A DNA stretch of 64,000 nucleotides from Burkholderiales bacterium RIFCSPLOWO2_12_FULL_61_40 (GCA_001770935.1 MESI01000035.1:1-64000), one strand, 5' to 3'; numbered from the stretch's first letter, positions 8,380 to 18,397 are shown. Notes: generated by a model not told the origin, from the sequence alone. A program made the numbers and translations.

Positions 8380-8973
8380 ATGGATGCACTCAAAGCAGAA
8401 ATTGCCGCAGTGGCCGCCCGTATGGTGGTCGAAGAGGGGTTGGAGTACGGCTCGGCCAAGCGGCGTGCCGCTAAACAGATGGGGCTTTCGCCGCGCAGTG
8501 CGTTGCCTGACAACGACCAGCTGGAGGCTTGCGTCGAGGACTATATTGCCGTGTTTTGCGCCGACACACAGCCGGCCGAGCTGCGGGCCTTGCGTGCAAC
8601 GGCCCTGGTGTGGATGGATCGGTTGGCGCCCTTTCGCCCGCACCTGGGGGGCTCGGTATGGCATGGAAACGCCACGCGACGTTCGGATATCTATTTGCAG
8701 TTGTTTTGCGACGACCCCAAATCGGCCGAAATTGGCTTGATTGACATGGGCGTGCGCTTCGAGCCGCGTTCAGTCAAGGGCTTTCAGGGCGAAATGGTGG
8801 ATGCGTTGAGCGTGCATGTGTTCTGTGCCGAACTGGGTGAACACATAGGCTTGCATTTGCTGGTGTACGACTATGACGATTTGCGTGGGGCGCTTAAACC
8901 CGACACGCGGCGGCGGTGTCCGCGTGGCGACGCCGCCGCAGTCCGCAATTTGCTGCATGATCCCTCCCCATGA
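8380..8973 (+). CDS. Conserved hypothetical protein, nucleotidyltransferase-like motif
   Basis: About 197 residues from the ATG at 8380 (MDALKAEIAAVAARMVVEEG); an ATG at 8338 in the same frame would overlap the divergent mpl start, so I prefer the shorter form. The N-terminal helical part (residues 1-45) is followed by a region with HGNATRRSDIYLQLFCDD, which resembles the G-S-x-D-x-D strand of nucleotidyltransferases, though a full active site is not obvious. It ends with an arginine-rich tail. Its stop codon overlaps the ATG of the thioredoxin-like gene (ATGA at 8970-8973), which indicates translational coupling. Function is unknown. Confidence 0.65.
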   Translation: MDALKAEIAAVAARMVVEEGLEYGSAKRRAAKQMGLSPRSALPDNDQLEACVEDYIAVFCADTQPAELRALRATALVWMDRLAPFRPHLGGSVWHGNATRRSDIYLQLFCDDPKSAEIGLIDMGVRFEPRSVKGFQGEMVDALSVHVFCAELGEHIGLHLLVYDYDDLRGALKPDTRRRCPRGDAAAVRNLLHDPSP

Positions 8974-9539
8974 CAACTTCTGATCGCGATTTATCCTCTT
9001 TCCCCCCCATTGCGAGTGCTTCCAGGCGCCGTGCGCTGGGGGTTGCCGCTGCGGCTGCGCTTGCTGGCGTGGGTGTGGGCTGGTGGGCTGCGCGTGATAG
9101 GGGGGCAGCGGCCCCCGGGGAGCCGGTGGGCGGTTTTTGGTCTTTGCAGTGGGATACGCCAGAAGGGCGCCCGCTATCCATGCAATCATTCAAGGGGCGT
9201 CCCTTGTTGCTGAACTTCTGGGCGACGTGGTGCCCGCCTTGTGTGGACGAGTTGCCCTTAATTAATGCCTTCTACCGCCAAAACCAGGGCAATCAATGGC
9301 AAGTGCTTGGGTTGGCGGTGGATAAACTGGATTCGGTGCAGGCATTTCTGAAACGCACCCCCTTGGATTTTCCCATTGGGCTGGCGGGCTTGTCGGGTGC
9401 TGATCTTGGACGGTCGCTGGGCAATCTCACGGGAGGTTTGCCATTTTCATTGGTGATTGGCTCCGATGGGTTGGTAAGGCAGCGAAAGCTTGGGCGGTTG
9501 AGGGAGGAGGATCTGGATGTGTGGGCTCGTTTAAAATAG
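8970..9539 (+). CDS. TlpA/ResA-like membrane-anchored thioredoxin
   Basis: A 189-residue protein. It has a cytoplasmic N-terminus, a twin-arginine-like RRRALG, and a hydrophobic segment (residues about 22-42) that should anchor or export it. The thioredoxin fold follows, with NFWATWCPPCVDELP near residue 81. The CPPC active site fits periplasmic TlpA-family reductases that keep cytochrome c or copper-site cysteines reduced. The late GGLPFSLVIGSDG holds the cis-proline loop. It overlaps the upstream gene by four bases. Its specific client is not indicated by the neighbours. Confidence 0.85.
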   Translation: MTTSDRDLSSFPPIASASRRRALGVAAAAALAGVGVGWWAARDRGAAAPGEPVGGFWSLQWDTPEGRPLSMQSFKGRPLLLNFWATWCPPCVDELPLINAFYRQNQGNQWQVLGLAVDKLDSVQAFLKRTPLDFPIGLAGLSGADLGRSLGNLTGGLPFSLVIGSDGLVRQRKLGRLREEDLDVWARLK

Positions 9540-9697
9540 CGGGCTTCCACACGGATCTTGATGGGTCGCCAGACAAACCCGATGTGCTGCTTGATTGATA
9601 TTTCATGAAAATTAGCGTCAAATAATAAAATTTATCGCAATTTAATGTTTTTTGCTGTAAATTCGCCGCTTTACAAATAACGGTTGTTGGAGATCTC

Positions 9698-10144
9698 ATG
9701 GATTTACGAAAACTTAAAACCCTGATTGATCTGGTGTCAGATTCCAATGTGACGGAGTTGGAAATTACTGAGGCAGAGGGCAAGGTTCGCATCGTCAAAG
9801 GCGGTGGAGTGGCGGTGCAAGGCTATGCGCCTGTTCAGCCTGTGGTGGCTGCACCTGTTGTACCAATGGAAGCACCCAGCGTTGTTGCCGCGGTGCCCGA
9901 GGTTGCTGCAGGGCATGCAGTCAAATCGCCGATGGTGGGTACTTTTTATCGCTCCTCCTCGCCAGGGGCCAAGCCCTTTGTTGAAGTGGGTGACGCTATC
10001 AAGGCTGGCGAAACCGTCTGCATTATTGAGGCAATGAAGATCCTCAACGAGATTGAGGCCGACAAGTCGGGCACGATCACCCGGATTCTTTGCGAAAATG
10101 GACAGGCGGTCGAGTACGGCCAGCCACTGTTCACCATTGAATAA
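9698..10144 (+). CDS. accB: Biotin carboxyl carrier protein of acetyl-CoA carboxylase
   Basis: 148 residues with the classical layout: an N-terminal helical region ([18 protein letters not shown]), a Pro/Ala/Val-rich linker at residues about 45-75, and a biotinyl domain ending in [17 protein letters not shown], where the lysine of AMK carries biotin. It shuttles carboxybiotin between AccC and the carboxyltransferase in fatty acid synthesis. The ATG at 9698 has GGAGATCTC upstream. The 158-bp AT-rich gap before it should hold the promoter. aroQ, often found upstream of accB in bacteria, is absent here. Confidence 0.96.
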   Translation: MDLRKLKTLIDLVSDSNVTELEITEAEGKVRIVKGGGVAVQGYAPVQPVVAAPVVPMEAPSVVAAVPEVAAGHAVKSPMVGTFYRSSSPGAKPFVEVGDAIKAGETVCIIEAMKILNEIEADKSGTITRILCENGQAVEYGQPLFTIE

Positions 10145-10162
10145 GCCGTCGCACAGAAACCC

Positions 10163-11512
10163 ATGTTCAAAAAAATTCTGATCGCCAACCGTGGCGAGAT
10201 TGCGCTGCGAATCCAGCGCGCCTGCCGAGAGCTTGGTATCAAGGCCGTGATGGTGTATTCCGAAGCAGACCGGGATGCCAAATACGTAAAACTGGCCGAA
10301 GAGGCAGTCTGTATTGGACCCGCGCAGTCCACATTGAGTTACCTGAACATGCCTGCCATCATTTCGGCGGCCGAGGTGACGGATGCAGAGGCGATTCATC
10401 CTGGCTACGGGTTCCTGAGCGAAAACGCGGATTTTGCAGAGCGGGTTGAAAAAAGCGGCTTCCAGTTCATTGGTCCCACGCCCGAATCAATTCGCATCAT
10501 GGGCGACAAGGTATCCGCCAAGCAGGCCATGATTCGCGCGGGCGTTCCTTGTGTGCCAGGCTCCGAAGGTGAACTGCCGGATGACCCCGTCCAGATCCGC
10601 CGCATGGCCAAGGCGGTGGGCTACCCCGTCATCATCAAGGCGGCAGGCGGTGGTGGTGGACGCGGTATGCGCGTGGTGCACACCGAAGCCGCGCTGATCA
10701 ATGCGGTGGCCATGACCAAGGCGGAAGCCGGTGCGGCATTTGGCAATCCGGCGGTATACATGGAGAAATTTCTCCAGAATCCGCGGCACATCGAGATCCA
10801 GATTCTGGCCGATAAGCATAAAAATGCGGTGTATTTGGGTGAGCGTGACTGTTCCATGCAGCGCCGCCATCAAAAAATTCTGGAAGAAGCGCCCGCACCG
10901 GGCATCAACCGCAAGCTGATTGACCGCGTGGGCGAGCGCTGTGTGAACGCCTGCAAGAAAATTGGCTACCGGGGGGCTGGCACTTTTGAGTTCCTGTACG
11001 AGGACGGTGAGTTTTACTTTATCGAGATGAACACACGGGTGCAGGTCGAGCACCCGGTCACCGAAATGGTGACGGGCATCGATATTGTCAAAACCCAAAT
11101 CATGGTGGCGGCTGGGGAAAAGCTTCCCTTTACCCAGCGTCAGATCGGGGTCCGTGGGCATGCCATTGAATGCCGCATCAATGCGGAAGATCCCTACAAG
11201 TTCATTCCCTCGCCAGGCCGCGTCACCATGTGGCATGCACCGGGCGGCCCCGGCGTGCGGGTGGACTCCCATGTGTATACCAATTACTTCGTGCCGCCCA
11301 ATTACGACTCAATGGTCGGCAAGATCATTGTCCACGGAGACACCCGCGAGCAGGCCATGGCGCGCATGCGCACCGCGTTGGCAGAAACCGTGGTGGAAGG
11401 CATCAACACCAATATTCCACTGCACCGCGAGTTGTTGGTGGATGCCAAATTCATGGATGGTGGCACCAATATCCACTACCTGGAGCAGTGGCTGGAACAG
11501 CACAAACGCTAG
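10163..11512 (+). CDS. accC: Biotin carboxylase subunit of acetyl-CoA carboxylase
   Basis: 449 residues starting [19 protein letters not shown], the N-terminal biotin carboxylase domain. The ATP-grasp glycine loop [14 protein letters not shown] lies near residue 160 and the metal-binding [14 protein letters not shown] near residue 288. It carboxylates biotin on AccB using ATP and bicarbonate. The gene follows accB by 18 bp and precedes prmA by 13 bp, the usual accBC-prmA operon of beta- and gammaproteobacteria. The length is standard and there are no anomalies. Confidence 0.97.
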   Translation: MFKKILIANRGEIALRIQRACRELGIKAVMVYSEADRDAKYVKLAEEAVCIGPAQSTLSYLNMPAIISAAEVTDAEAIHPGYGFLSENADFAERVEKSGFQFIGPTPESIRIMGDKVSAKQAMIRAGVPCVPGSEGELPDDPVQIRRMAKAVGYPVIIKAAGGGGGRGMRVVHTEAALINAVAMTKAEAGAAFGNPAVYMEKFLQNPRHIEIQILADKHKNAVYLGERDCSMQRRHQKILEEAPAPGINRKLIDRVGERCVNACKKIGYRGAGTFEFLYEDGEFYFIEMNTRVQVEHPVTEMVTGIDIVKTQIMVAAGEKLPFTQRQIGVRGHAIECRINAEDPYKFIPSPGRVTMWHAPGGPGVRVDSHVYTNYFVPPNYDSMVGKIIVHGDTREQAMARMRTALAETVVEGINTNIPLHRELLVDAKFMDGGTNIHYLEQWLEQHKR

Positions 11513-11525
11513 AAGTCAGGACACC

Positions 11526-12404
11526 ATGTTTGAATTGTGTTTGATGTGCCCCGAAGACCGGGTGGAGTGTTTGAGCGACGCGCTGGATGCACTGGATGCC
11601 TTGAGTGTGAGCGTGGAAGACGCCGATGCACAGACCGATGCTGAACAGGCGTTGTTTGGTGAGCCGGGCATGCCTGCGCCCAAAGAGGGCTGGCAGCGTT
11701 CACGCGTGACCGCCCTGTTTGCCGACGCGACGCTTGCCCAAGAAGCCGCAGAGTTGTTACAAGCGCAAGACTTCTTTCCGGGTTGCCAGGTGCTGGCCAT
11801 GGCGGCGGTGCCAGACCAGGACTGGGTGCGATTGACCCAATCGCAATTCACCCCCGTCGAAATTACCCCTGAATTCTGGATTGTGCCCACCTGGCATGAG
11901 CCACCAGCAGCGGCACGCAAGACCATTCGCCTGGACCCGGGATTGGCCTTTGGTACGGGAACGCACCCTACGACGCGCATGTGTTTGCGTTGGCTGGCAA
12001 CCCACACTGCCCAGGAGCGGGTATTGGACTATGGCTGTGGGTCGGGTATTTTGGCCATTGGTGCCGCGAAATTTGGGGCCAGCACGGTTGTGGCAGTTGA
12101 TATTGACGAGGCGGCTGTGCAGTCGACCGAGTTGAACGCTGCCGCCAATGGCGTGACCCTGGTGGCCGGTCAGCCAGACCGTGCCGTAGGTGTATTTGAT
12201 GTAGTGTTGGCCAACATCCTGGCGACTCCGCTCAAGGTACTTGCGCCCTTGCTCTGTGCGCACGTAGCCGCAGGCGGGAATCTGGTGCTGGCAGGTATTC
12301 TGGAGCGCCAGGAAGAAGAGCTGATTCAGGCATATGCACCGTTCTGTCGCCTGGTCGTTGCGGACCGTGAGGACGGTTGGATTTTGATGATTGCGTCGCT
12401 CTGA
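11526..12404 (+). CDS. prmA: PrmA, ribosomal protein L11 methyltransferase
   Basis: A 292-residue SAM-dependent enzyme that trimethylates ribosomal protein L11. The N-terminal substrate-recognition half begins MFELCLMCPEDRVECLSD. The catalytic half shows RLDPGLAFGTGTHPTTRM, the SAM motif LDYGCGSGILAIGA and the NILATPL motif near residue 231. I chose the ATG at 11526 because the longer open frame overlaps accC entirely. It ends 35 bp before the start of the DUF3426 gene and is probably in the accBC operon. Confidence 0.95.
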   Translation: MFELCLMCPEDRVECLSDALDALDALSVSVEDADAQTDAEQALFGEPGMPAPKEGWQRSRVTALFADATLAQEAAELLQAQDFFPGCQVLAMAAVPDQDWVRLTQSQFTPVEITPEFWIVPTWHEPPAAARKTIRLDPGLAFGTGTHPTTRMCLRWLATHTAQERVLDYGCGSGILAIGAAKFGASTVVAVDIDEAAVQSTELNAAANGVTLVAGQPDRAVGVFDVVLANILATPLKVLAPLLCAHVAAGGNLVLAGILERQEEELIQAYAPFCRLVVADREDGWILMIASL

Positions 12405-12438
12405 ATACGCTGATCAGCCGCTCCTTATTCGAACGCCG

Positions 12439-13371
12439 ATGAGCCTGATCACCCGATGCCCCGCCTGCACCACGATGTTCAAGGTGGTGCCCGACCAACT
12501 CCGGGTGTCGGACGGGTGGGTGCGTTGCGGCCAATGTGACGAGGTCTTCGATGCCAACGTCCACATGCAGACCGGCATTCAGATTTCAGAAGATCCCGCG
12601 CCCATTCGCAAAGCGGTTGGGAGCGCGTCGGTGCCCGAAGAAGTCTTCGATGACGCCATCGAAGAAATATCGATCATCGCCACAACTCCGGATGTTGCCG
12701 AACCCGAGATCGAGCAAGCGTTTGCAGACCCTGATGTAAGGTTCGATTCTGAGGCGCTCCATACGCCAGAGACCAGACAAGACGATGGCACCGATGCGGA
12801 TGCTGGGCAAGAGGATGTGCGGGAGACCAAATGGAAACCTGATGTCCCCCAGCTTTCTTTCATGCAAGCGCCTTATGTGCCGTCCGTGTGGAGCAAACCG
12901 TGGGTGCGCGCAGGACTTGCCACACTCTGTGTTTTTTTAAGTGCTGCACTGCTGCTGCAGGTGCTTGTTCAGGAGCGGGACCGTATTGCGGCCATTGCGC
13001 CGGGTGCCAAGGTTCTCCTGGTGTCGGTGTGTGCCGTGTGGGGCTGTGAAGTTTCACCCTTGCGTCAAATCGATTCGGTGGTCATAGACAGTTCGTCACT
13101 TGTCAAGGTGCGGGCAGATGTTTATCGGCTGAACTTCACACTGAAGAACACCGCAAAAATCGAAGTTGCCACCCCTTCGCTGGAGCTTTCTTTGACGGAT
13201 ATGAAAGACCAGCCCGCGATTCGGCGTGTCATGGTCGCCTCGGATTTTTCTTCCCGGCAAGCGTCTATTGGGCCGGAGGCTGAACTCAATGCATCACTGC
13301 CCATCAGTGTGAAATTGCCAGGGAATACCGAACGAATTTCGGGTTACCGATTGCTGGCGTTTTATCCCTGA
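12439..13371 (+). CDS. Zinc-ribbon DUF3426 membrane protein
   Basis: 310 residues. The N-terminus is an MJ0042-type zinc ribbon (TRCPACTTMFKVVPDQL, then WVRCGQCDEVFDA) with two CxxC pairs. An acidic low-complexity stretch fills residues about 50-130, then one membrane helix (GLATLCVFLSAALLLQV, near residues 158-178), then a C-terminal DUF3426 beta domain probably outside the membrane. Domain order and position behind prmA match a protein widely conserved in Burkholderiales; its role is unknown. The start at 12439 places the first cysteine pair near residue 8; a longer frame from 12391 overlaps prmA. Confidence 0.85.
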   Translation: MSLITRCPACTTMFKVVPDQLRVSDGWVRCGQCDEVFDANVHMQTGIQISEDPAPIRKAVGSASVPEEVFDDAIEEISIIATTPDVAEPEIEQAFADPDVRFDSEALHTPETRQDDGTDADAGQEDVRETKWKPDVPQLSFMQAPYVPSVWSKPWVRAGLATLCVFLSAALLLQVLVQERDRIAAIAPGAKVLLVSVCAVWGCEVSPLRQIDSVVIDSSSLVKVRADVYRLNFTLKNTAKIEVATPSLELSLTDMKDQPAIRRVMVASDFSSRQASIGPEAELNASLPISVKLPGNTERISGYRLLAFYP

Positions 13372-13388
13372 AAGCAAGGCGGGCATGA

Positions 13389-13420
13389 AAAAGCCCGGAA
13401 CTTTGCAGTGCCGGGCTTTT
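13389..13420. terminator. Bidirectional rho-independent terminator
   Basis: The stem AAAAGCCCGG (13389-13398) pairs with CCGGGCTTTT (13411-13420) across a 12-base loop. A runs on the left and T runs on the right let it work on both strands. It sits between the convergent DUF3426 gene and the H1-like gene. Confidence 0.8.
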
Positions 13421-13443
13421 CTGGAGGACACACCGCAAATGGA

Positions 13444-14013
13444 TCAGGGTTTGCTGGAGGTCGGAAATGGCCAGGCGGCCTGTGGGTTCAGCATGGTGTG
13501 GGCCGCAGGTGCTGCCTTGGCCGCAGGTGCTTTCACAGCCTTCTTGGCTGCAGGCTTTGGGGCTGCTTTTTTGGCGGGCGCGGCTTTTTTAGCCGATGCA
13601 GCCTTCTTGGCCGGAGTTGCCTTGGGAGCGGGCGCGGCTTTCTTTGCGGCTACTTTTTTAGCTGGAGCTGCCTTGGGAGCAGGCGCGGCTTTCTTTGCAG
13701 CTACCTTTTTAGCCGGAGCTGCCTTGGGAGCGGGCGCGGCTTTCTTTGCAGCTACCTTTTTGGCCGGAGCTGCCTTGGGAGCGGGTGCGGCTTTCTTTGC
13801 GGCTACTTTTTTAGCCGGAGCGGCCTTGGGGGCCGGTGCCGCTTTCTTGGCTGGAGCAGCCTTTTTTGCCACTACTTTCTTAGCTGGAGCGGCCTTGGGG
13901 GCCGGTGCCGCTTTCTTGGCTGGAGCAGCCTTTTTTGCCACTACTTTCTTAGCTGGAGCCGCCTTCGGTGCGGGCGCCGCCTTTTTTGCGGCTGGTTTTT
14001 TTGCAGTTGCCAT
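13444..14013 (-). CDS. Histone H1-like Lys/Ala/Pro-rich DNA-binding protein
   Basis: A 189-residue protein composed almost wholly of Ala, Lys and Pro, starting MATAKKPAAKKAAPAPK. It is built from tandem copies of units such as KKAAPAPKAAPAKKV, about eight to nine in all, and ends in an unrelated tail (HTMLNPQAAWPFPTSSKP). Such eukaryotic-H1-like proteins (BpH1/AlgP-like) of Burkholderiales bind DNA non-specifically and influence nucleoid structure. A strong SD (AAGGAG) lies eight bases before the ATG at 14013; the longer frame upstream is not supported. The repeats make copy-number change likely. It lies downstream of nrdB on the same strand. Confidence 0.88.
   Translation of the reverse strand: MATAKKPAAKKAAPAPKAAPAKKVVAKKAAPAKKAAPAPKAAPAKKVVAKKAAPAKKAAPAPKAAPAKKVAAKKAAPAPKAAPAKKVAAKKAAPAPKAAPAKKVAAKKAAPAPKAAPAKKVAAKKAAPAPKATPAKKAASAKKAAPAKKAAPKPAAKKAVKAPAAKAAPAAHTMLNPQAAWPFPTSSKP
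13616..13990 (-). repeat. Tandem coding repeats of the H1-like gene
   Basis: Near-identical units of about 54-63 bp, each containing GCGGCTTTCTTTGC or GCAGCCTTTTTTGCC followed by an ACTTTTTTAGC-type piece on the plus strand, repeat about seven times. Two longer units (near 13830-13890 and 13893-13953) are almost identical to each other, which suggests recent duplication. All lengths preserve the frame. Confidence 0.75.
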
Positions 14014-14182
14014 TGAATACTCCTTGATCAGTTTACAAAGAGCACTTCTTGCGAATTGGAGTGCAAGAAGCGATTCATGCTGTTGGGGCGGGTCCCAGCA
14101 GCATGAATGGGGTGCCACAGATCCAACAAACCGCGATACAGGGCCTGTTGAATCTGTGAAATCTTTAGAATCATTTTGACCA

Positions 14183-15334
14183 TCAATCCCAGGAAAGGGC
14201 TCCACCTGACTGGTACTCGATCACGCGTGTTTCAAAGAAATTACGCTCTTTTTTCAAATCGATCATTTCACTCATCCATGGAAACGGGTTTTCTTCGTTC
14301 GGGAACAAGGCGTCCATTCCGATTTGGGTTGCACGCCGATTCGCAATGTAGCGCAAATAACCCTTGAACATGGATGCATTCATCCCCAGCACACCGCGTG
14401 GCATGGTGTCTTCAGCATAACGGTATTCCAATTCAACGGCCCGCTCAAACAAAGCTTTGATCTCCGCTTTGAATTCGCTGGTCCACAGGCCGGGGTTTTC
14501 AAGCTTCAATTGGTTGATCAAGTCGATGCCGAAGTTGCAGTGCATGGATTCATCACGCAAGATGTACTGGTATTGCTCTGCGGCGCCGGTCATTTTATTC
14601 TGACGACCCAAAGCCAAAATCTGGGTGAATCCCACGTAAAAGAAAAGGCCCTCCATCAGGCAGGCAAACACAATCAGCGACTTGAGCAGAGTCTGATCGG
14701 CCTGGTGTGTGCCGGTGTGGAAGTGCGGGTCCATGATGGCCTCGATAAACGGGATCAGAAACTCATCCTTGTCGCGGATGGACTGAATCTCGTTGTAGGC
14801 ATTGAAAATTTCACTTTCGTCCAGGCCCAAGGACTCCACAATGTACTGGTAGGCGTGTGTGTGGATGGCTTCTTCAAAAGCCTGGCGCAGCAGGAACTGG
14901 CGGCATTCCGGCGCTGTGATGTGCCGGTAGGTGCCCAGCACAATATTGTTGGCCGCCAGCGAGTCCGCGGTGACAAAAAAACCAAGATTGCGTTTGACAA
15001 TGCGGCGCTCGTCTTCGGTCAGGCCATTGGGGTCTTTCCACAAGGCAATGTCCCGCGTCATATTGACTTCCTGGGGCATCCAGTGGTTGGCGCAGGAGGC
15101 CAGGTATTTTTCCCATGCCCACTTGTACTTGAAGGGGACCAACTGGTTGACATCGGTTTTGCCGTTGATGATTCTTTTGTCGGCCGCCTGAACGCGGCGC
15201 GGCGCGGCTGCTTCCGTCAGAGGGGCGTGTGAAACAGGGGAAACTTGCGCGCGCGCAGCCGACAGGTCTTCAGGCGGAGTACGTGCAACATTCAACGGCG
15301 GTGTGGGCTTGACTTCTTCGTCCCAGGTCAACAT
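14183..15334 (-). CDS. nrdB: Ribonucleotide reductase class Ia, beta subunit
   Basis: 383 residues starting [17 protein letters not shown], with a 60-residue Ala/Pro-rich N-terminal extension before the ferritin-like core. Iron ligands and the radical tyrosine are visible in [12 protein letters not shown] (E-x-x-H-x-x-x-Y as in E. coli NrdB) and in [10 protein letters not shown]. The protein holds the diiron-tyrosyl radical that activates NrdA for deoxyribonucleotide synthesis. The ATG at 15334 is preferred to a TTG four codons upstream. It follows nrdA by 111 bp and presumably shares its NrdR-controlled promoter. Confidence 0.95.
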   Translation of the reverse strand: MLTWDEEVKPTPPLNVARTPPEDLSAARAQVSPVSHAPLTEAAAPRRVQAADKRIINGKTDVNQLVPFKYKWAWEKYLASCANHWMPQEVNMTRDIALWKDPNGLTEDERRIVKRNLGFFVTADSLAANNIVLGTYRHITAPECRQFLLRQAFEEAIHTHAYQYIVESLGLDESEIFNAYNEIQSIRDKDEFLIPFIEAIMDPHFHTGTHQADQTLLKSLIVFACLMEGLFFYVGFTQILALGRQNKMTGAAEQYQYILRDESMHCNFGIDLINQLKLENPGLWTSEFKAEIKALFERAVELEYRYAEDTMPRGVLGMNASMFKGYLRYIANRRATQIGMDALFPNEENPFPWMSEMIDLKKERNFFETRVIEYQSGGALSWD

Positions 15335-15445
15335 AAATGGTTCCAATCAGCGGATTATGAGAGCAGTGAAATGAAATGAAAAGTAAACATGTATTTCACT
15401 GCAATTGAGTGTTGTTCAATAGCATCGAGTGGTCTGCAAATGGGG

Positions 15446-18370
15446 CTATTGGCAAGACTCGCAGGTTGGGTCATCCACGCCACAAAATTTGATGTCAGTG
15501 GCGGCATGGCTGGCAAGCTCCATCTGCATCTGTGCAGCGGCCGCGGCAGCCTCCAGTGCGCTTGATGTTTTCCGTGAGCCCGGAGCATCATTGCCTGACG
15601 ACACTGCATTCATACGCCCTGCCGTCACCGTAGATTTCTCAGCGTGGGTGGCTGACATGGTGCGCAGATAGTAGGTGGTCTTCAGGCCACGCAGCCAGGC
15701 CAGCTTGTAGGTCTCATCAAGTTTCTTTCCAGATGCGCCCGCCATGTAGATGTTCAGTGATTGGCCTTGGTCGATCCACTTCTGGCGCCGCGCGGCCGCT
15801 TCCACCAGCCACTGTGTTTCCACCTCAAAGGCGGTGGCATACAGGCCCTTGATGTCCTGCGGCACGCGGTCAATGGGTTTCAGCGAACCATCAAAATGTT
15901 TCAAATCCATCACCATGACATCGTCCCACAGACCCAGGCGTTTCAGGTCGCGAACCAGGTAGCTGTTGATGATGGTGAATTCGCCAGATAAATTGGACTT
16001 GACCGACAGATTGCCAAAGCAGGGCTCTATGGACGCATCCACCCCGATGATGTTGGAAATGGTGGCGGTGGGAGCGATGGCCACGCAGTTGGAATTGCGC
16101 ATGCCATCCAGGGCAATCTTCTTGCGCAATGCATCCCAGTTCAGGGTAGATGACCGATCCACTTCCACATAGCCGCCGCGCGCTTTGGCCAGCCTGTCGA
16201 GGGTGTCCAGTGGCAAGATTCCCTGGTCCCAGAGCGACCCCTTGAAGCTGGAGTACCTGCCTCGTTCCTTGGCCAGCTCTGTAGAGGCCCAGTACGCGTA
16301 ATAGCTGATAGCCTCCATGGACTGGTCTGCAAACTCCACGGCCGCTTCGCTGGCATAGGGAATACGCAGTTCGTACAAGCTGTCCTGAAAGGCCATCATT
16401 CCCAAGCCTACCGGACGGTGCTGCAGATTGGAAGTACGCGCCTTCTTGACCGCGTAGTAGTTGATGTCAATCACATTGTCCAGCATGCGCATAGCGGTGG
16501 ATATGGTGCGCTTGAGCTTGTCGTGGTCCAGTGCACCATGCTTCATATGCTGTAGCAGGTTGACCGAGCCCAGGTTGCACACTGCCGTTTCGGTGTCCGA
16601 GGTGTTGAGTGTGATTTCGGTGCAGAGGTTGCTGGAGTGCACCACACCGGCGTGCTGCTGCGGCGAGCGCACGTTGCAGGCATCCTTGAAGGTAATCCAG
16701 GGGTGTCCGGTTTCAAACAGCATGGTCAGCATCTTGCGCCACAGGTCGGTGGCTTGCACCGTGCGGCTGGGCTTGATTTCTCCGCGTGCCGCCTTCTCTT
16801 CGTAGGCCAGGTAGGCTTTTTCAAAGTCCGCACCAAACAGGTCGTGCAAGTCGGGCACATTGTTGGGGGAGAACAGGGTCCATGGGCCTTTCTCCATGAC
16901 CCTGCGCATGAACAGGTCAGGAATCCAGTTGGCGGTGTTCATGTCGTGCGTGCGGCGGCGGTCGTCGCCCGTGTTTTTGCGCAGTTCCAGGAACTCCTCA
17001 ATATCCAGGTGCCAGGTTTCCAGGTAGGTGCACACCGCGCCCTTGCGCTTGCCACCCTGGTTGACCGCCACAGCAGTGTCATTCACCACCTTGAGAAAGG
17101 GCACCACGCCCTGGGATTCCCCGTTGGTTCCCTTGATGTGGGCGCCCAGCGCACGCACGCGCGTCCAGTCGTTGCCTAAGCCGCCTGCAAACTTGGAGAG
17201 CAGGGCGTTTTCCTTGATGGACTCGTAGATGCCATCCAGGTCGTCGGGGACGGTGGTCAGATAGCAGGAAGAAAGCTGTGAACGCAGCGTGCCGCTGTTG
17301 AACAGGGTCGGCGTGCTGGACATGAAATCAAACGACGACAGCACTTCGTAGAACTCAATGGCCCGTGCCTCGCGGTCGATTTCATTGAGGGACAGACCCA
17401 TGGCCACCCGCATGAAGAATGCCTGCGGCAACTCAATGCGGGTTTTGCCTTCATGCAGGAAATAGCGGTCGTACAGGGTCTGCAGCCCGAGGTAGTCAAA
17501 CTTCAGGTCGCGGTCTGCCTTGAGCGCGGCACCCAGGCGTTGCAGATCGAACTGGAGCAACTTTTCGTCCAACAACTCGAATGTCACACCCTTGCGGATG
17601 AATTCAGGGAAATAGTCGGCATAGGCTTGCCCCATATCGGCCTGGGCCACATCGCGCCCCAGCACCTCGCGGGAAATGGTGTGAAACAGCAGGCGCGCCG
17701 TGGCATAGGTGTAGTCCGGGTCTTTTTCAATCAGGGTGCGGGCGGCCAGAATGGACGCCTTGTAGACCTCGTCCAGGGGCACGCCGTCGTACAGATTGCG
17801 CATGGTCTCCGCCAGGATGGGTTCTGGCTTGACATCGGCCCCCAGTCCCGCACAGGCGCTTGCAATGCGGGCTTTGAGCTGGTTCAAGTCCAGGGCGATA
17901 CGCGCACCGCCATCTGTCACATGCAGCACCGCAGCGGCTGGAGGCTCTTTTTCCACCTGTTTGGCGCGCTCCTGGGTATGGCGCTCCCGGTACAGCACAT
18001 AGGCGCGCGCAATCTCGTGGTGGCCACCCCGCATGAGTCCCAACTCCACATGGTCCTGAACGTCCTCGATATGGAAAGTGCCGCCGCCTGGGCGAGAGCG
18101 CACCAACGCACGGATGACCTGCTGGGTGAGCACTTCCACCGTTTCCCGCACGCTGGCCGACGCCGCGCCCTGGGTGCCATGCACGGCCAAAAAGGCCTTC
18201 ATCATGGCCACAGCGATTTTGTTGGGCTCAAACGGTACGACCGCGCCATTGCGGCGAATAATTTGGTAGTGCGCCAGCGGGTTGGCGACGACACCCTCCA
18301 TGGCTGTGGGACGGTGGGTCATAAGGTTTGCGTCGGAGGTGGGGGCCGGAACGCTAGAAACAGATGTCAT
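15446..18370 (-). CDS. nrdA: Ribonucleotide reductase class Ia, alpha subunit
   Basis: 974 residues. An N-terminal ATP-cone (about residues 35-130, YQIIRRNGAVVPFEPNKI) gives allosteric activity control. The ten-stranded barrel follows, with SSCYLTTVPDDL (active-site Cys) and SSNLCTEITLNTS carrying the N-x-C-x-E radical residues. The C-terminal CGVDDPTCESCQ supplies the mobile redox cysteine pair that thioredoxin or glutaredoxin reduces. It reduces ribonucleoside diphosphates with NrdB. The ATG at 18370 is clear. Two NrdR-like boxes overlap its promoter. Confidence 0.96.
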   Translation of the reverse strand: MTSVSSVPAPTSDANLMTHRPTAMEGVVANPLAHYQIIRRNGAVVPFEPNKIAVAMMKAFLAVHGTQGAASASVRETVEVLTQQVIRALVRSRPGGGTFHIEDVQDHVELGLMRGGHHEIARAYVLYRERHTQERAKQVEKEPPAAAVLHVTDGGARIALDLNQLKARIASACAGLGADVKPEPILAETMRNLYDGVPLDEVYKASILAARTLIEKDPDYTYATARLLFHTISREVLGRDVAQADMGQAYADYFPEFIRKGVTFELLDEKLLQFDLQRLGAALKADRDLKFDYLGLQTLYDRYFLHEGKTRIELPQAFFMRVAMGLSLNEIDREARAIEFYEVLSSFDFMSSTPTLFNSGTLRSQLSSCYLTTVPDDLDGIYESIKENALLSKFAGGLGNDWTRVRALGAHIKGTNGESQGVVPFLKVVNDTAVAVNQGGKRKGAVCTYLETWHLDIEEFLELRKNTGDDRRRTHDMNTANWIPDLFMRRVMEKGPWTLFSPNNVPDLHDLFGADFEKAYLAYEEKAARGEIKPSRTVQATDLWRKMLTMLFETGHPWITFKDACNVRSPQQHAGVVHSSNLCTEITLNTSDTETAVCNLGSVNLLQHMKHGALDHDKLKRTISTAMRMLDNVIDINYYAVKKARTSNLQHRPVGLGMMAFQDSLYELRIPYASEAAVEFADQSMEAISYYAYWASTELAKERGRYSSFKGSLWDQGILPLDTLDRLAKARGGYVEVDRSSTLNWDALRKKIALDGMRNSNCVAIAPTATISNIIGVDASIEPCFGNLSVKSNLSGEFTIINSYLVRDLKRLGLWDDVMVMDLKHFDGSLKPIDRVPQDIKGLYATAFEVETQWLVEAAARRQKWIDQGQSLNIYMAGASGKKLDETYKLAWLRGLKTTYYLRTMSATHAEKSTVTAGRMNAVSSGNDAPGSRKTSSALEAAAAAAQMQMELASHAATDIKFCGVDDPTCESCQ

Positions 18371-18397
18371 GATTTTTGTCTGATGTGGAGGCAGAGT

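Noticed and set aside
9540-9697. A defined accB promoter
   Set aside because: The gap is AT-rich and promoter-like, but no -35/-10 pair with good spacing could be chosen with confidence.
13385-14179. Gly/Ala/Phe-rich plus-strand frame resembling a repetitive structural protein
   Set aside because: It is the antisense of the Lys/Ala/Pro-repeat H1-like gene, which has a strong SD and recognised family composition.
14324-15232. 302-residue plus-strand frame opposite nrdB
   Set aside because: Antisense shadow of nrdB; no start signal or family resemblance.
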